DNA of 64,000 nucleotides from Candidatus Gastranaerophilales bacterium. Lineage in GTDB: Bacteria; Cyanobacteriota; Vampirovibrionia; Gastranaerophilales; Gastranaerophilaceae. The stretch spans positions 1-64,000 of the forward strand of contig CALVHD010000005.1 of the NCBI GenBank assembly GCA_944327245.1. The letters are read 5' to 3'. Position numbers and translations under genes: made by a program. The notes beneath the pieces are model-generated. The model was not told the DNA's origin and made no database searches. It saw nothing but the letters and a program-made list of their open reading frames with translations. Of this stretch, positions 44,601-53,200 are shown piece by piece (within the stretch, counting starts at the first letter, position 1; each line of letters starts with the position of its first letter).

Positions 44601-46013
44601 TGCAAATGCTAAATCAATATTTTTTGTAGACTTAACTGAATATTTTCCATATAAAGAATCGTCAAGATTAGATATCCCATCCACAATTACATATTCATTT
44701 TGAGGAGTGTATACTCTTGTGTAAACTCTCATTTTATCTTTCATAAAAATAACATTCACATCATTTTGAATATATGACTTTGGATAATTTGGTATATGGA
44801 CATTTTCAGCCTTAAGATTTCCGACAATATCAACAGGCAAAAAACTCTTCAGTGTCATATTTCCGCTTAAAATTGCGTGGAAATTAGATTTTTTTAATGT
44901 TGGAATGCCTTTAGGGTTAAAATATATTAAATTATCAGGCAAAAAATATAAAAATCTGTTTAATTGCGTATTATTTAAAACTATATTTATATCGGGCTTA
45001 GGATTTTTAGAAAATACTTTTTCAACTTTACCTTTTGCTTTAACACTAAGCTCATCAGATACAATATTAAAATCAGAAAATTCCAATATATTGTTTTCGA
45101 TTTTAAACTTCGAATTAGCTATAAAATGCTGATATGGGGCAATTATTTTATTATTACTTAATACAAAGCTGGGTTTGTTAATTTTAATTTGAAAAATTTT
45201 ATTATAATCATCGTCTTTATTTGAACTGATATTCAAATCTAAACCGCCGTTAAAGCTATAAATATCTTTTGATATATATTTTTTTACAACATCATTAAAT
45301 ATATAAAGATTAACGTCGTTTAAGTTAATATTCAAATTGACATCTTTTGAATTTTTAAAAGGATATTTTGAATTAATATCCACGCTTAAATTTGCAACTT
45401 GCTCTTTTGAATTAATTAGTGTGGTTATTTTTCCTTTTTGCGAAAGTTTAAAAATCTTTTGTTTTTTTGATATATCAACATCTGTGTTAGACAAACATAA
45501 TTTTATATTACTTTTAATCTTATATTCATCAAAAAATGTAAGATTAATATTATTAATTTTTGAAACCAATCTGGTTAAATCAAAATCGGAATTTTTTAAC
45601 TTATCAAAATCTTTTATTTTAAGCGCACTTAATAAATCGATTTCCCCTTCTTTATTTCTCGATATATTTATTGCAATTTCTTCAACCGTCAAATCTTTTA
45701 TATTTATTTTTTTTACCAAAAGACCAAAAGGTTTAATTGTTATATTTGGATTTTTTATGGTCACAAACTTGGTTGAACGATTTAAATTATAAATATTTAT
45801 ACAATTTGCTTTATATGTTATATCTAATTTTGGGTTAAATGAAATATCTGATTTTTCTGTTTCTATCTTTAAGCCTGTATTTTTTTCAAAAATTCTTTCT
45901 AAATTATCGACAGAAATAAAATTTTTTATCAGAACAGCAATAAAAATTAAAAATAAAACCAATGCTGCAGATATATAATATTCTTTTTTGATTGTAAGTA
46001 ATTTTCTTAACAT
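41652..46013 (-). CDS. Giant AsmA-like protein (1453 residues)
   Basis: One N-terminal membrane helix (about residues 14-33) is followed by about 1400 residues of Asn/Lys/Ile-rich beta-strand sequence, as in AsmA/TamB/YhdP/YdbH proteins, which form long hydrophobic grooves spanning the periplasm for phospholipid transport to the outer membrane. The C-terminal AsmA-like domain includes a LEYLLRAGN phrase, GEFEHINGQLSINSGEI, QGKNLSMYLDGYYSIL and IYGKLS. These match in order the end of the protein at 50212-53586, so the two are paralogues. The gene is divergent from the exported-protein/TonB operon, with about 100 bases between starts. No terminator was seen at its 3' end. Confidence 0.82.
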   Translation of the reverse strand: MLRKLLTIKKEYYISAALVLFLIFIAVLIKNFISVDNLERIFEKNTGLKIETEKSDISFNPKLDITYKANCINIYNLNRSTKFVTIKNPNITIKPFGLLVKKINIKDLTVEEIAINISRNKEGEIDLLSALKIKDFDKLKNSDFDLTRLVSKINNINLTFFDEYKIKSNIKLCLSNTDVDISKKQKIFKLSQKGKITTLINSKEQVANLSVDINSKYPFKNSKDVNLNINLNDVNLYIFNDVVKKYISKDIYSFNGGLDLNISSNKDDDYNKIFQIKINKPSFVLSNNKIIAPYQHFIANSKFKIENNILEFSDFNIVSDELSVKAKGKVEKVFSKNPKPDINIVLNNTQLNRFLYFLPDNLIYFNPKGIPTLKKSNFHAILSGNMTLKSFLPVDIVGNLKAENVHIPNYPKSYIQNDVNVIFMKDKMRVYTRVYTPQNEYVIVDGISNLDDSLYGKYSVKSTKNIDLAFAKLYLVPVQQIIGFNIGPVPIMDISGYGNIDIKTQGTIKDAQIFGNFEARNASAKIDGLAAKLTNGDCKLVFSDRDLIFKEIKGKMDGADFLLSGKGNTKGEVDLNTKITNAKTSSIIKIFSNSLVSKPYLPLVKQIAATSGIMSANINLKGKIDDYENKEFINSLALSGNLVLKNNKIILKNGLGAKNVSGSLAFGSSQSAIFELFINNSKFNLQFSSNTSLDKIKKDGIIEFKSNIISNKISFKDVLNEAKNAVFLNKSFHKLISNLSEINFYSKMNLNSSGLIDINNINFDNIKNNGYIIGLNSQENRNILFNSGLIKIKENKLIFENFDAVIAQGSVKIKGYIDNIMSKTPKGDLVVYLNNINLKKLNQIIPKIKVNSSKLKSGKIILKNDDLKLNSLNIDYESMPVFINAQIKDIFNKKELNANFSTIANEITCDNIINPYLTYPVKISGEVPVKGSFRGDMNDYQIDFSAKIPRNSDISFSGANLGDINHDREIAGKIAVNQNIASIRNLRLIKYIKNQNGKINPITALRVNGEAISKNNDIYYNNLRISTSAPINVRILNLVFKKSLLKQGNFECDISLNGNSKEPKVTGRANLQDLDIPLYDTQINNIKVNISNDFIDSNINAKNKESDLTLNVRAQNKFDPPYIINNVDIVSQKIDIADLLNNLMVPSQKTDINKKQELLIKPEDIVIKDGSFNIRDVVYGKINAQNLKGDFNYYDNEFHLKNIVLDIANGSISAKGRYGMNTSKIALRADMNGCDANTLAKQFLNLENQIFGKMNGSIVLSAKNINTPDNIKNVKSEVEFSINKGKMPKLGSLEYLLRAGNLFKNGLLGFSLNNLIEVLTPYKTGEFEHINGQLSINSGEIKNLQIYSQGKNLSMYLDGYYSILENYADIRIYGKLSQNISNALGKVGNVSINQLIGNLSGSKDKNRSAETIEKLRKIPSIEIENPEPRYFRAKVQGDINKDNYIKSFNWDLP

Positions 46014-46114
46014 ATTTAGATTATAGTTTTTTTTGCAATAATTTGCTAAAAATTATTTAAAAATTCATATAATTGTAAGGTTGAAATTATAAAAAAATAC
46101 ATTAACATTGAATT

Positions 46115-46666
46115 ATGGCAAAAAAAATTTATTTAACAATTTTAATAATACTGTCAATTTTTGTAACAAGTTTGTATTGTTTTGCATACACGCCTTGTTT
46201 AAAAAAAGGAACTTTAATTAAAGTATACACAAAAGTACCTCTTACAACTAAAAATCTTGAAGAAGGCTCCAGAGTTTATTTTATTGCGCCGGCAGATGTT
46301 TGGATATTAGAAGATAAGGCTATTGAAAAAGGTGATATTTTTCTCGGATATGTAAGCATGTTAAAAATGCCGGTTTTAGGAGTTAATGCGGCGCTGAGTA
46401 TAAACATCGATTCCCTTGTTAAAAAAAACGGAGAAAAAAGACAGCTTAAAGGAAGAATTATTTTTTCCAACAGTGATGTTTTAGGAGGAACGCTCACAAA
46501 TCCGGCCTCATACAATACAACAATCCACCCGAGAAAAGTGTACGGAAATATATGGGGCGGCACACTGCAATATGTACCAAGCGGAGAGTATGAATTTGGT
46601 CAACATGTAAGAGTTGACGCAAGGGACTCAACTTTTGTAGAACTCGATGAAGATTTTTACATTTAA
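46115..46666 (+). CDS. Exported protein of unknown function, first of a pair
   Basis: The 183-residue product has a signal peptide (hydrophobic to about residue 23, cleavage near FAYTP). The mature part is beta-rich with the phrase LKKGTLIKVYTKVPLTT, a GSRVYFIAPADVWI strand pair, KGDIFLGYV and a hydrophobic segment. The order of a GT-type start, a GSxVxF strand and a KGxxxxGxV strand is similar to the following gene, suggesting two diverged copies of one fold. No lipobox is present. It is the first gene of the plus-strand operon leading to TonB. Confidence 0.65.
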   Translation: MAKKIYLTILIILSIFVTSLYCFAYTPCLKKGTLIKVYTKVPLTTKNLEEGSRVYFIAPADVWILEDKAIEKGDIFLGYVSMLKMPVLGVNAALSINIDSLVKKNGEKRQLKGRIIFSNSDVLGGTLTNPASYNTTIHPRKVYGNIWGGTLQYVPSGEYEFGQHVRVDARDSTFVELDEDFYI

Positions 46667-46673
46667 AAAAAAT

Positions 46674-46703
46674 TTGTCAAAAATAATTTTGATGTGATAA
46701 AAT
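46674..46703 (+). promoter_or_regulatory. Possible internal promoter before the second exported protein
   Basis: TTGTCA (46674-46679) and TAAAAT (46698-46703) with an 18-base spacer sit in the 64-base gap; a CGAGGAG ribosome site lies just before the ATG at 46731. Confidence 0.4.
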
Positions 46704-46730
46704 AACTATAGCTGTTTTGGCGAGGAGTAT

Positions 46731-47417
46731 ATGGTTAAAAAAACATTAACAGCAATTATTTTATCATTTATTATTACGCTATGTCCTATATATGGCGCAA
46801 CTAACTATAATTACACCTCATCAGATATGAAAGATAACTCCTCCAATCTGCAGGGATATGCTCTTTTTGTACCTGCAGGAATTACATGCAGCGCCGTTTT
46901 ATCAAATGAAATTAATTCATTGTCAGCTGTAGCAGGACAAACAATTAATCTTGTGCTGCCGACTGATTTTAAATATAATAACAAATTAATTGCTCCTTCA
47001 GGCAGCACAATAACAGGCAATATTGTTCAAACAAACAAAGCCGGATACGGGAACAGAAATGCAAAAATGTTAGTTAAATTTACAACCATAAGAACACCAT
47101 ACAACAACATAATTCCTATAAATGCCGTTATTGCAACAAATGACGGTTCGGGAATATTAAGAGGCGGAACCACACTGGATAGCGCAAAAGAATATGCTAA
47201 AGATACAGCAGTAGGAACTGCTTCAGGAGCAATTGCAGGAGTTGTAGCAGGTGCAATCAGAGGTGATGTAGGTCAAGGTGCCCTATATGGAGCAGCAATA
47301 GGCGGCACTATGGGTCTTATCAAAAGAACAGCAGACAAAGGAGAGGAAATAAGAATACCCGCAAACAGCGATATAAATATTTTATTTAATCAACCTATAA
47401 CACTAACAGCTCAATAA
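46731..47417 (+). CDS. Exported protein with a VirB10/TrbI-like beta domain and a glycine zipper
   Basis: A 228-residue product with a signal peptide (cleavage near YGA, about residue 23). The mature domain has VPAGITCSAVLSNEIN, a VAGQTINLVLPTDF strand pair, IAPSGSTITGNIV and a final strand set IPINAVIATND. This order of PAG, LP and PSGS phrases resembles the beta domain of VirB10/TrbI-like and related periplasmic proteins. The C-terminal half contains a glycine-zipper stretch (about residues 160-192, with repeated GxxxG such as GTASGAIAGVVAGAI), which often packs into membranes. It is followed by TonB and so probably acts in the outer envelope. The similarity is by eye only. Confidence 0.6.
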   Translation: MVKKTLTAIILSFIITLCPIYGATNYNYTSSDMKDNSSNLQGYALFVPAGITCSAVLSNEINSLSAVAGQTINLVLPTDFKYNNKLIAPSGSTITGNIVQTNKAGYGNRNAKMLVKFTTIRTPYNNIIPINAVIATNDGSGILRGGTTLDSAKEYAKDTAVGTASGAIAGVVAGAIRGDVGQGALYGAAIGGTMGLIKRTADKGEEIRIPANSDINILFNQPITLTAQ

Positions 47418-47483
47418 ATTAGCTCTTGTGGGTAATTTATAAAACTCATTTATAAATGATAATTTATCCTGGAAAATAAAATT

Positions 47484-48677
47484 ATGGCACAAATTAGAAA
47501 CAGATTCGATATACAAAATTCAATAACAGAAGATGAAACAACAGTAACAAAAAGATTACCAAATTTATTTAATGATGTTGATGAGCTAAAACCTGTAAAC
47601 GGTATATTAATTTCAATTGCAACACACGTTTTAATTGCGCTGTTATTAATGATTTTTAGTGCATTATACGGATTAGTTTTTCCGCATCTTCCTAAACCTG
47701 AACTTCCGAACAGGGACGTTGAATTTAAATTAGTGCAAAATGAATCAAAACCACCAATAAACAAAAATACAAAAATCAGGTCTGACAGAGATTCAAGGGC
47801 CGGAGGAAAACACGACCCAAAAAGAGCAGTATCAGAACCGAGCCCTATGGCTTCTAAGCCCGCAAAACAAGCAAAAGCTCAAACAAAACCCGCTGCTCCA
47901 AAGAAAACGGTTGTACAAAAACAACCTCAAAAAACCAAACCTGCACCGGTATCAAAACCGGTTGTAGCACAGTCAAAACCTGTTAATAAACCAACATTAT
48001 CAAAACCCGCGGCAATTAAACCGTCAATAAAACCAACATACAAACCAAGCAATGTTGTAAAACCGACAGCGCCTAAAATTGCAACTGCTCCAAAGAGTCC
48101 TTTTACAATAGCGGCGCCAAAAAGCTCTGCTCCTGTCGGCTCAACATATAAACCAAAAGGCTCTCCGGGCGGTTCATCCGGCGGCTCATCAGGAGGTTCA
48201 AGAAGTGGAGCACCTGCACCAAAATTTAGTTCAGGAGGCTCATCAGGAGGCTCATCAAAAGGTTCATCAGGAAGCTCAGGCTCAAGATATGCCTCAAGAG
48301 GCTCCTCAGGCGGATATGGTTCAGGAGGCAATCCCAGCCCCGGAAATCCAAACGGTGCACCCGGTATTGATGCCATAAGACAGCCAAATTGGGGTCCATA
48401 TATGAGAGATCTCGAACAAAGAATAAAAAGAAACTGGTCACCTCCAAAAGGAGACAGCTCAAAACGTGTTGTAATAACATTTACAATCGGCAGAGACGGT
48501 AGATTATTATCTAAAAAAATTACAAAATCGTCAGGAGTTCCACTTGCAGACAGAGCTGCAATGAGTGCAATAGAATTAACAGCACCATTTAGACCTCTGC
48601 CGCCTGAATTTAAAGGACAATCAGTGCCGATTGAGTTCACATTTGATTACAATGTATTAAACAGTGTTCTAAGATAG
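47484..48677 (+). CDS. TonB-family energy transducer
   Basis: The 397-residue protein has a cytoplasmic N-terminus, one membrane helix (about residues 40-65) with the Ser44-xxx-His48 motif that couples E. coli TonB to ExbB/ExbD, a long linker, and a C-terminal TonB/TolA-type domain. The linker (70-280) first is Lys/Pro/Ala-rich, then a Gly/Ser tract with repeated GGSSGGSS units. The C-terminal domain shows WGPYMRDLEQRIKRNWSPPKG, a VVITFTIGRDGRLL strand and PFRPLPPEF. It transmits proton-motive force across the periplasm. No TonB-dependent receptor or Pal/TolB gene is adjacent. The N-terminal ATG has a weak ribosome site. Confidence 0.85.
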   Translation: MAQIRNRFDIQNSITEDETTVTKRLPNLFNDVDELKPVNGILISIATHVLIALLLMIFSALYGLVFPHLPKPELPNRDVEFKLVQNESKPPINKNTKIRSDRDSRAGGKHDPKRAVSEPSPMASKPAKQAKAQTKPAAPKKTVVQKQPQKTKPAPVSKPVVAQSKPVNKPTLSKPAAIKPSIKPTYKPSNVVKPTAPKIATAPKSPFTIAAPKSSAPVGSTYKPKGSPGGSSGGSSGGSRSGAPAPKFSSGGSSGGSSKGSSGSSGSRYASRGSSGGYGSGGNPSPGNPNGAPGIDAIRQPNWGPYMRDLEQRIKRNWSPPKGDSSKRVVITFTIGRDGRLLSKKITKSSGVPLADRAAMSAIELTAPFRPLPPEFKGQSVPIEFTFDYNVLNSVLR

Positions 48678-48703
48678 TAAAATAGATAAATGAGGATAAA
48701 AAA

Positions 48704-49351
48704 ATGGATTTAATGTTAACAGCAATAGCACAAGATTGGGCAGTCTTAACCCCAATCTTTATATGCTCTATTTTAGTTGTATATGTTGCAATAAATAGAA
48801 TCATGTACTATAAGAAAAATGAAAGAAATATTTCAGAATTTATTCCAAGCCTGCAAAAAGCGCTGGTTAAAAATAACATTGGCGCAGCACAAAGAATTTC
48901 TGTTCAACTTGGCGGAATTATATCTGAAATGGTAGATGAAGCACTAAGAATTTATACAGAACAAAAAGCAGGTTTTTCAAGAGCCTATGATATTTCTTCA
49001 TCATTAGCCACAAGAAAACTGGAACGCCACTTAACAATTTTAGGTACTATAGGCGGTGTTGCGCCATTCCTTGGCTTGTTTGGTACAGTTGTCAGAATTT
49101 TATACACTTTCCAAGACTTAGCAACACAAGGCAATCAATCAGCAGCTGTTGCAACAGGTATTGCTTCAGCCCTTATTGCAACAGCACTTGGTCTTGGTGT
49201 TGCGATTGTCGCAGTTGTTTTATTTAACTATTTTCAAACAGTTGTTGCACGTTTTGAATCAGACTTTAAATTAATTAAACTTGTATTTTTAAGCTTTATA
49301 GATTCAGATGAAGAAGTAGCGGTTGATCAAAACAATTCAATTGCTCTATAG
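48704..49351 (+). CDS. ExbB/TolQ/MotA-family proton channel subunit
   Basis: The 215-residue protein has three membrane helices: one near residues 10-30, and a pair near 110-132 and 145-175. The family core motif is visible as LGTIGGVAPFLGLFGTVVRI followed by ATGIASALIATALGLGVAIVAVV, with the conserved Thr/Gly-rich helices that line the proton path. ExbB forms a pentamer around an ExbD dimer. It lies 26 bases after tonB and 11 bases before the first exbD. Confidence 0.93.
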   Translation: MDLMLTAIAQDWAVLTPIFICSILVVYVAINRIMYYKKNERNISEFIPSLQKALVKNNIGAAQRISVQLGGIISEMVDEALRIYTEQKAGFSRAYDISSSLATRKLERHLTILGTIGGVAPFLGLFGTVVRILYTFQDLATQGNQSAAVATGIASALIATALGLGVAIVAVVLFNYFQTVVARFESDFKLIKLVFLSFIDSDEEVAVDQNNSIAL

Positions 49352-49362
49352 TTGAGGACAAA

Positions 49363-49827
49363 ATGAATTTTAGCAGTACACAAGACGATGGCAAAAAAAA
49401 GACATTTAACGAGATAAACATCACGCCTTTAACAGATATTTTTCTTGTTTTATTGATAATTATGATGGTAATTGCACCAAGTTTTCAATCGGTAGACAAT
49501 AACATAAAAATGCCGGAAATTAATTCAGGATTATCTATTGAAAACGAAAAAGCAACTGTTTCAATTACTAAAGACGGATCTTTTTATGTCAACGAAACAA
49601 AAGTTTCACCTGATGATATAGAAAACTCTTTTAACAATATAATCTCAACACTAGAAAAAAAAGAGGTTGTAGTTAGAGCAGACAAAGAAACAAAAAGTTC
49701 TGAAATAATGAAAGTAATGAAAGCAGCTCAAAATGCAGGTTTTGAAAAACTTGTTGTAGCAGGTGAACCGCTAAGCAAAAAACAACAAAGAGATTTAAAA
49801 GAAAAAGCAGAACTTGGAGAAGAATAA
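49363..49827 (+). CDS. ExbD/TolR-family protein, copy 1
   Basis: The 154-residue protein has the ExbD start: a cytoplasmic NEINITPLTDIFLVLLIIMMVIAPSF segment, whose Asp in TPLTDIF is the proton-relay residue in the single membrane helix, then a periplasmic alpha/beta domain with the phrases ATVSITKDGSFYVNE and VVRADKETKSSEIMKVM. It starts with a 12-residue polar extension absent from copy 2. The stop overlaps the next ATG by one base. Both ExbD copies keep the relay Asp, so both could function. Confidence 0.92.
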   Translation: MNFSSTQDDGKKKTFNEINITPLTDIFLVLLIIMMVIAPSFQSVDNNIKMPEINSGLSIENEKATVSITKDGSFYVNETKVSPDDIENSFNNIISTLEKKEVVVRADKETKSSEIMKVMKAAQNAGFEKLVVAGEPLSKKQQRDLKEKAELGEE

Positions 49828-50210
49828 TGAAAAGACAAACCTTTAACGAAATAAACATAACTCCTTTAACTGATATTTTTCTTGTTCTTTTAATCTTGAT
49901 GATGGTTATAGCACCAATTTTAGACCAACAAGGTCTATCATTGGCGGTTCCAGAATATGTTGAAGAAAATCAGGTTCAAAAAGATAATAAAATTCTTGAA
50001 ATAACAGTTACTCCCGATAACAAATATTTGTTAAACGGTTCTGAAATTCAAGAAGCAAACTTGCTTAGCGCAATTAAAGAAGAGTCAAAAAACAAACCTG
50101 ACGGTCTGTTGATTCAAGCAAGCGGCGAATCTAACCATGAAAGCGTTGTAAGATTAATGGATAACGCCAGAAATGCAGGAGTTCAAAGCATTTCAATAGT
50201 AGAAATTTAA
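49827..50210 (+). CDS. ExbD/TolR-family protein, copy 2
   Basis: The 127-residue protein repeats the motif of copy 1 almost exactly (FNEINITPLTDIFLVLLILMM) and then diverges in the periplasmic domain (PDNKYLLNGSEI, ASGESNHESVVRLMDNARNAGV). A tandem pair of ExbD genes allows a heterodimer or alternative dimers inside the ExbB pentamer. The following AsmA-like gene starts one base after its stop. Confidence 0.92.
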   Translation: MKRQTFNEINITPLTDIFLVLLILMMVIAPILDQQGLSLAVPEYVEENQVQKDNKILEITVTPDNKYLLNGSEIQEANLLSAIKEESKNKPDGLLIQASGESNHESVVRLMDNARNAGVQSISIVEI

Positions 50211-50211
50211 A

Positions 50212-53200
50212 ATGATAATCTATTATAAAAAAAATACAATAAAGAAAATTAAATCCGTTTTATCTGAAATTAAATACAAAAGGAGTGTTAATCGCGCTCC
50301 CTTTTTTGCTTTTTTGAAATTACTCTTCCTGTCTTTTATAACTATTGTCGGAATAACATATTTAACATATTTATTTTTGCTTCCCAATTTTATTAATGAA
50401 AACAAAATAGAAGCCTACGTTAACAATTATTTAACCAAAAACACAAAGCTGATTTTAGATATCGAAGGCTTTAAAATGTATCCAAACTATAAATTTAACC
50501 TTGGACTAAAAGCAGATAAAATCAGCTTAAAATATTCAAAAAATAAAGATTTTCTAACTCTTGACAAACCTAATATCGAATTAAATCTTATTACTCTTCT
50601 GTTCAATTATATCGACTTAAATAAAATTAAAGCTCAAAAAATTACTCTCAACACAAATTTTACAAAAAACAAAAAATATAGTTGTTTTGATTATTTTAGT
50701 CCTGAAATTTTGGGAGATAAATATGATAATTCCAAATTTGAACTAAGAAATATTAAAATACTTGTAGATAAATTCGATTTAAATATATATGACGAAAATG
50801 TTAAGAAGAATTTCTATCTGAAAGCAAATGAAGTTAAATTGACATCATCCTATTTTAATAACAAAGGTCAACGCCCTTTTAACATAAAAGCAAAAGGATT
50901 TTCAGCTGCCGGCAATAACAAAATAGCAGACTTTAATTTAAACTTAAACTTCAAACTAAAACAAAAAACAATCAAACGCTACAGAAAAATTATTGAAAAA
51001 CTTAACTATAACCCGTTAATATATGCAGACAAATATAATTTTAAGGCATTTATTGGAGTTGATTTAAAAATTACGCCCCTAGATGAGCGATTAAACATTG
51101 ACGGCGAAGTAAATTTAAAAGATTATTCATTTAACATTGACAATATCCGCATTCCCAAAAACAATCTTCAACTCTTATTTAAAGGCGATAAAATAATTTC
51201 AAACTGTGATTTTAATTTAATAAAAAATCAATTTATAAAAATCAAATCCGTTACTTCGATTTCAAAAAATAAATTTATTGAATTAAAACTTAGCTCAAAC
51301 GACATTAACCTTAAAGAATTAAGTGTAATTATTAATGCATTCAATAGAATTTTAAACATTAATTTAAAATATGATGAAATTATTTTAAACGGTTTCGCAA
51401 ATGCCGATTTATACATTAAAAGCAATTTTAAAACTATCAATTCAAATGGTACTTTAAAAATTAAAGATGCCTCAATTGTTCACAAAAAAACAGGTTTTAA
51501 AATTAAAGACATAAACTCAAATGTCAATTTTGCAAACAATAAAATAAACATTTTAAACACTTATGCCTACATTAACAATTCAAAATTTTATTTAGACGGA
51601 TTAATTGATGAAAAAACAAATCTTAATTTAACACTGCATTCCGATTTAATAAACATAGCACAACTTTTAACTATACTAAAATCAACGCCTGTTTTATCAT
51701 CCGTGTTAAAAAATTTAGAAGATTGCGATTTTAAAGACGGATTTTTTAAAACTCAGGCCAGAATCAAAGGAAATTTAAAAAATCCCCTAATAGAAACAAA
51801 TTCAACAATAAAAAATCTAAAAATATATTTAAAACCTTATAAAACAAACATCTCGACAAATGAAGTTGTAATCAGCGCAAATCCTAAAAACAATAAACTT
51901 GATTTTATAGAAATACTTGCATCAAACAATAAAATCAAAAACCAAAACAACTTAATAATAATTCCAAAATTAAACCTAAAAATAAATGAAAACGACATAT
52001 TAATCGAACAATCCAAACTATATATAGATAAAATCTCAGCTGATTTTCAAGGAGCAATTAATTCCTACAAAACTAAAGAAGCCCAAATTAATTTATCATT
52101 AAACGGGCTAATTCCCCAGCATAACAAACTCATAATAATCAAAAACAAAGCTCCTCAATTAAAAACAAATATAACAATAAAAAAAGATATAATGGAAATT
52201 AAAAATCTTAACTTAATTTCAGATAACAAAAACATTATAGACATAAAAGGGATAATCTCTAAGTTATCCAAAAATCCTGAATTTAACAATCTTAAAATCA
52301 ATATACCGGAAAAAATTTCTTTAATTTTACCGCAATTAGACAACACCTCTCTGATTGCATCCGGCAAAATAGAGCTTTTGGGAAATATAAAAAAACCTGA
52401 TATTAATGCAGACTTAACAATCAACAATCTAAACTACAAGCCATATTATTTAAACATAAAAGATATGTTGTTAAACATTAAAAACTCAAAAGCATACATC
52501 AACATCATCAAAGGAAGATTAGTTGACTCTGATTTTGATTTAATTGCGGAAGGAAAATACAAAAACAACCTTATAGACATTGATTTTCTTAATATTCAAT
52601 CAAACTATATTAATCTTTCAGTATTGGAAAAATTAAACCAAAACACTCAGTCACTAAACACTATACCTATAAAAATCCAAAATTTAAAAGGCAATATAAT
52701 GGCTCTTGAAATGATGGATATATTATTTAATTCAATATATTTTGAAGGAAGTCTGGAAAACAATATTCTAAATCTTTCACACTATAGCGCAAATGTTTTT
52801 AACGGAAGTGCTTCAGGTTCAATTAATATCAATTTAAAAAACAATAAAATTAAAACACAAACAATTTTAAAAGAAATCAATGTAAGATTACTTTCAAATC
52901 AAATAAAGGAATTTTCCATTGCGGCCAGCGGAAAACTTAGTGCTCTTACAAATGTTGAATTTCAAGGATTTAACTATAGCTTAATCACAAAAACCCTAAA
53001 AGGATATATTAAATTTAATATTAATGATGGCGAATTATCCCAATTTGCCAAACTGGAAAGATATCTGCAAGCAGGAAATATTTTATCTCAAAGCATATTA
53101 AAACTTAGCTTAAACTCGGCTCTTTCTGCCGTTACAAAGCAAAATACAGGAGACTTTAAAACAATAGAAGGAACATTTAAAATTGATAATTCTTGGATAA

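Noticed and set aside
48150-48330. The repeated GGCTCATCAGGAGG-like units in the tonB linker as a DNA repeat or mobile element
   Set aside because: They encode Gly/Ser-rich linker in frame and vary at the third codon position, as expected from protein-level repetition.
47927-48640. A long minus-strand open frame across tonB
   Set aside because: It is the mirror of the low-complexity Gly/Ser/Pro/Lys linker; its product is Pro/Leu/Glu-rich without any motif, and it has no ribosome site.
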